Shown here: positions 63,036-64,000 of the stretch, piece after piece | Position numbering within the stretch: the stretch's first letter is position 1 | Layout: each line of letters opens with the position of its first letter | From: Flavobacterium azooxidireducens | Lineage (GTDB): Bacteria > Bacteroidota > Bacteroidia > Flavobacteriales > Flavobacteriaceae | Direction: 5' to 3' | Assembly (NCBI RefSeq): GCF_023195775.1 | Contig: NZ_CP096205.1 | Span: 2,482,001-2,546,000, forward strand | DNA: 64,000 bases | Notes under the pieces: generated by a model | Seen by the model: the letters and a program-made list of their open reading frames with translations, nothing else | What the model was told of the DNA's origin: nothing | The model's database searches: none | Program-made: the position numbers and the translations under genes

Positions 63036-63758
63036 ATGAATACATTAGAACAATTAACCGTTGGCGAATATGTTGCCAACGACTTTAGAACGGCAGCTTT
63101 ATTTTCTAAATATGGAATCGATTTTTGTTGCAAAGGCAATCGAACTTTAGAAGAAGTTTGCATCAAAAAAAATATTAATCCGGCTGATTTAGAGAATGAA
63201 ATTAACTCTGTTTTAGAATCAAAAAACGATAATGCAATTGACTTTAAATCATGGTCACCCACATTACTAATCGATTATATCATAGAGAAACACCATTCGT
63301 ATGTTGAAGAAAAATCAGTAGTATTGCTTCAGTTTTTAGACAAATTATGCAAAGTACATGGCGAACGTCATCCGGAACTTTTTGAAATCAATTCTTTGTT
63401 CAAAATGAGTGCGGGAGATTTAGCTCAACACATGAAAAAAGAAGAATTAATCCTTTTCCCGTTCATCCAAAAAATGGTAAAAGCACAAAAAGATAATCAA
63501 CCCATTCAAGAACCACATTTTGGCACAGTTGAAAATCCAATTGCGATGATGAAAGATGAACATTCAATTGAAGGTGAACGATTTGATAAGATTGCCACTC
63601 TCACAGATGGATTTACACCACCCGAAGATGCTTGTTCTACCTACAAAGTTACCTATCAAATGCTAAAAGAGTTTGAACAAGATTTACACAAACATATTCA
63701 TCTGGAAAATAATATTTTGTTTCTAAAAGCAATTGAATTACAATTACAATTTCAATAA
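63036..63758 (+). CDS. ric: Iron-sulfur cluster repair di-iron protein (Ric/YtfE/ScdA)
   Basis: This 240-residue protein repairs Fe-S clusters damaged by NO or oxidants. The N-terminal ScdA-N domain shows TVGEYVANDFRTAALFSKYGIDFCCKGNRTLEEVC. The hemerythrin-like domain follows with IIEKHHSYVEEK, CKVHGERHPELFEI, QHMKKEELILFPFIQKM, MMKDEHSIEGERF and FEQDLHKHIHLENNILF, supplying His and Glu ligands for the di-iron site. It has its own promoter with an FNR-like site. It would maintain Fe-S proteins such as NadA and NrdG under nitrosative stress. Confidence 0.95.
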   Translation: MNTLEQLTVGEYVANDFRTAALFSKYGIDFCCKGNRTLEEVCIKKNINPADLENEINSVLESKNDNAIDFKSWSPTLLIDYIIEKHHSYVEEKSVVLLQFLDKLCKVHGERHPELFEINSLFKMSAGDLAQHMKKEELILFPFIQKMVKAQKDNQPIQEPHFGTVENPIAMMKDEHSIEGERFDKIATLTDGFTPPEDACSTYKVTYQMLKEFEQDLHKHIHLENNILFLKAIELQLQFQ

Positions 63759-63841
63759 AAAATAGCGATCTACGAACCCTAATAACTGAAATTTGGCTGC
63801 TTATTAAAGGCAGTCAATTTTCAATTTATAAATAGTAAAAC

Positions 63842-64000
63842 ATGAAAATAGCATTTCAATTTGTAATAATTCTATTTGTTATAGGATTGCATTCTTGTCA
63901 ACAAAAGGACAATCAAAAAGGAACTGTAGAAAAAACAGAAGTTGAACAAGAAGATGATTTTCAATTCTCAACAGTTTCCTTAAATGAAGGTCAATTATGG
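63842..64000 (+). CDS. Lipoprotein, 3' partial
   Basis: The gene is cut by the right edge. The 53 residues seen hold a lipoprotein signal (FVIILFVIGLHSCQQ) followed by a polar, acidic linker (EKTEVEQEDDFQF). Nothing in this part identifies a family. It follows ric by 83 bases, with GAAATTTG at about 63788 as a possible promoter trace. Confidence 0.7.
   Translation, partial: MKIAFQFVIILFVIGLHSCQQKDNQKGTVEKTEVEQEDDFQFSTVSLNEGQLW

Overview
The window looks like a chromosomal segment from a member of the Bacteroidota, most likely Flavobacteriaceae (Flavobacterium or a close relative). The sequence is AT-rich and start codons mostly lack Shine-Dalgarno sequences. Several promoters carry the Bacteroidota -7 element TAnnTTTG. 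The gene families also fit: a long LepB, a DUF5683 protein next to ParAB-DapB, WbqC, TlpA/DUF4369, clade II NosZ and a TonB-dependent receptor. No insertion sequence, CRISPR array, rRNA or integrase was found. One tRNA gene, tRNA-Tyr(GTA), is present.

Region by region. (1) 1-6372 is an array of polymorphic-toxin tail cassettes. Each has a conserved ~80-residue pre-toxin segment, a variable nuclease toxin and an immunity gene: two near-identical PoNe/PoNi units, a WHH-type HNH nuclease with a SUKH immunity protein, and a Hint plus GIY-YIG-like toxin followed by a second copy of its toxin tail and a novel immunity gene. A decayed pre-toxin remnant closes the array. Cassettes 2 and 3 have no ATG ahead of the pre-toxin segment, so they look like silent donor tails for a full-length gene to the left of the window. 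(2) 6488-8853 holds a cytoplasmic-type amidase with two SH3 domains and a membrane alpha/beta hydrolase. (3) 9230-29001 is mostly housekeeping: lpxK, a purine nucleoside phosphorylase, gapA, lipA, an ECF sigma factor, a glycosyltransferase, murB, recF, ribH, mutL, two rhomboid proteases, two hybrid histidine kinases and an isolated SUKH gene. (4) 29272-42941 has lepB, dapB, parB, parA, an SDR enzyme, an aminotransferase, methylmalonyl-CoA mutase (two subunits), a DivIC/FtsB-like protein and udk. (5) 43218-44147 is non-coding apart from tRNA-Tyr and carries a duplicated hairpin module. (6) 44148-46429 has a TlpA-type lipoprotein and a Gfo/Idh/MocA oxidoreductase. (7) 46801-63758 is an anaerobic and nitrogen-oxide island: class III ribonucleotide reductase (nrdD, a separate glycyl-radical ORF, nrdG), an Rrf2 regulator with nadA-nadB, a copper-type TonB receptor, a Met/His-rich lipoprotein, a small CNGKC protein, cytochrome c-nosZ-nosL fusion-nosD-nosF-nosY, a truncated hemoglobin and the Fe-S repair protein Ric.

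How the genes work together. Region 7 reads as a programme for life with little oxygen. It covers deoxynucleotide synthesis without O2, N2O respiration with its copper supply and maturation, NO detoxification, Fe-S repair and replacement NAD synthesis. A shared palindrome, ATGATTnnAATCAT, lies upstream of the Rrf2-nadAB genes, in the divergent region between the CNGKC gene and cytochrome c-nosZ, and upstream of Ric (one mismatch). Its distance to the predicted -7 element is almost the same at three of the four promoters, which points to one CRP/FNR-family activator.

The observations I consider most worth checking are the charge-exchanged specificity patch between the two PoNe/PoNi pairs, the two-polypeptide (or frameshifted) NrdD, the CRP/FNR-like regulon, and the NosL fusion with an internal lipoprotein start.
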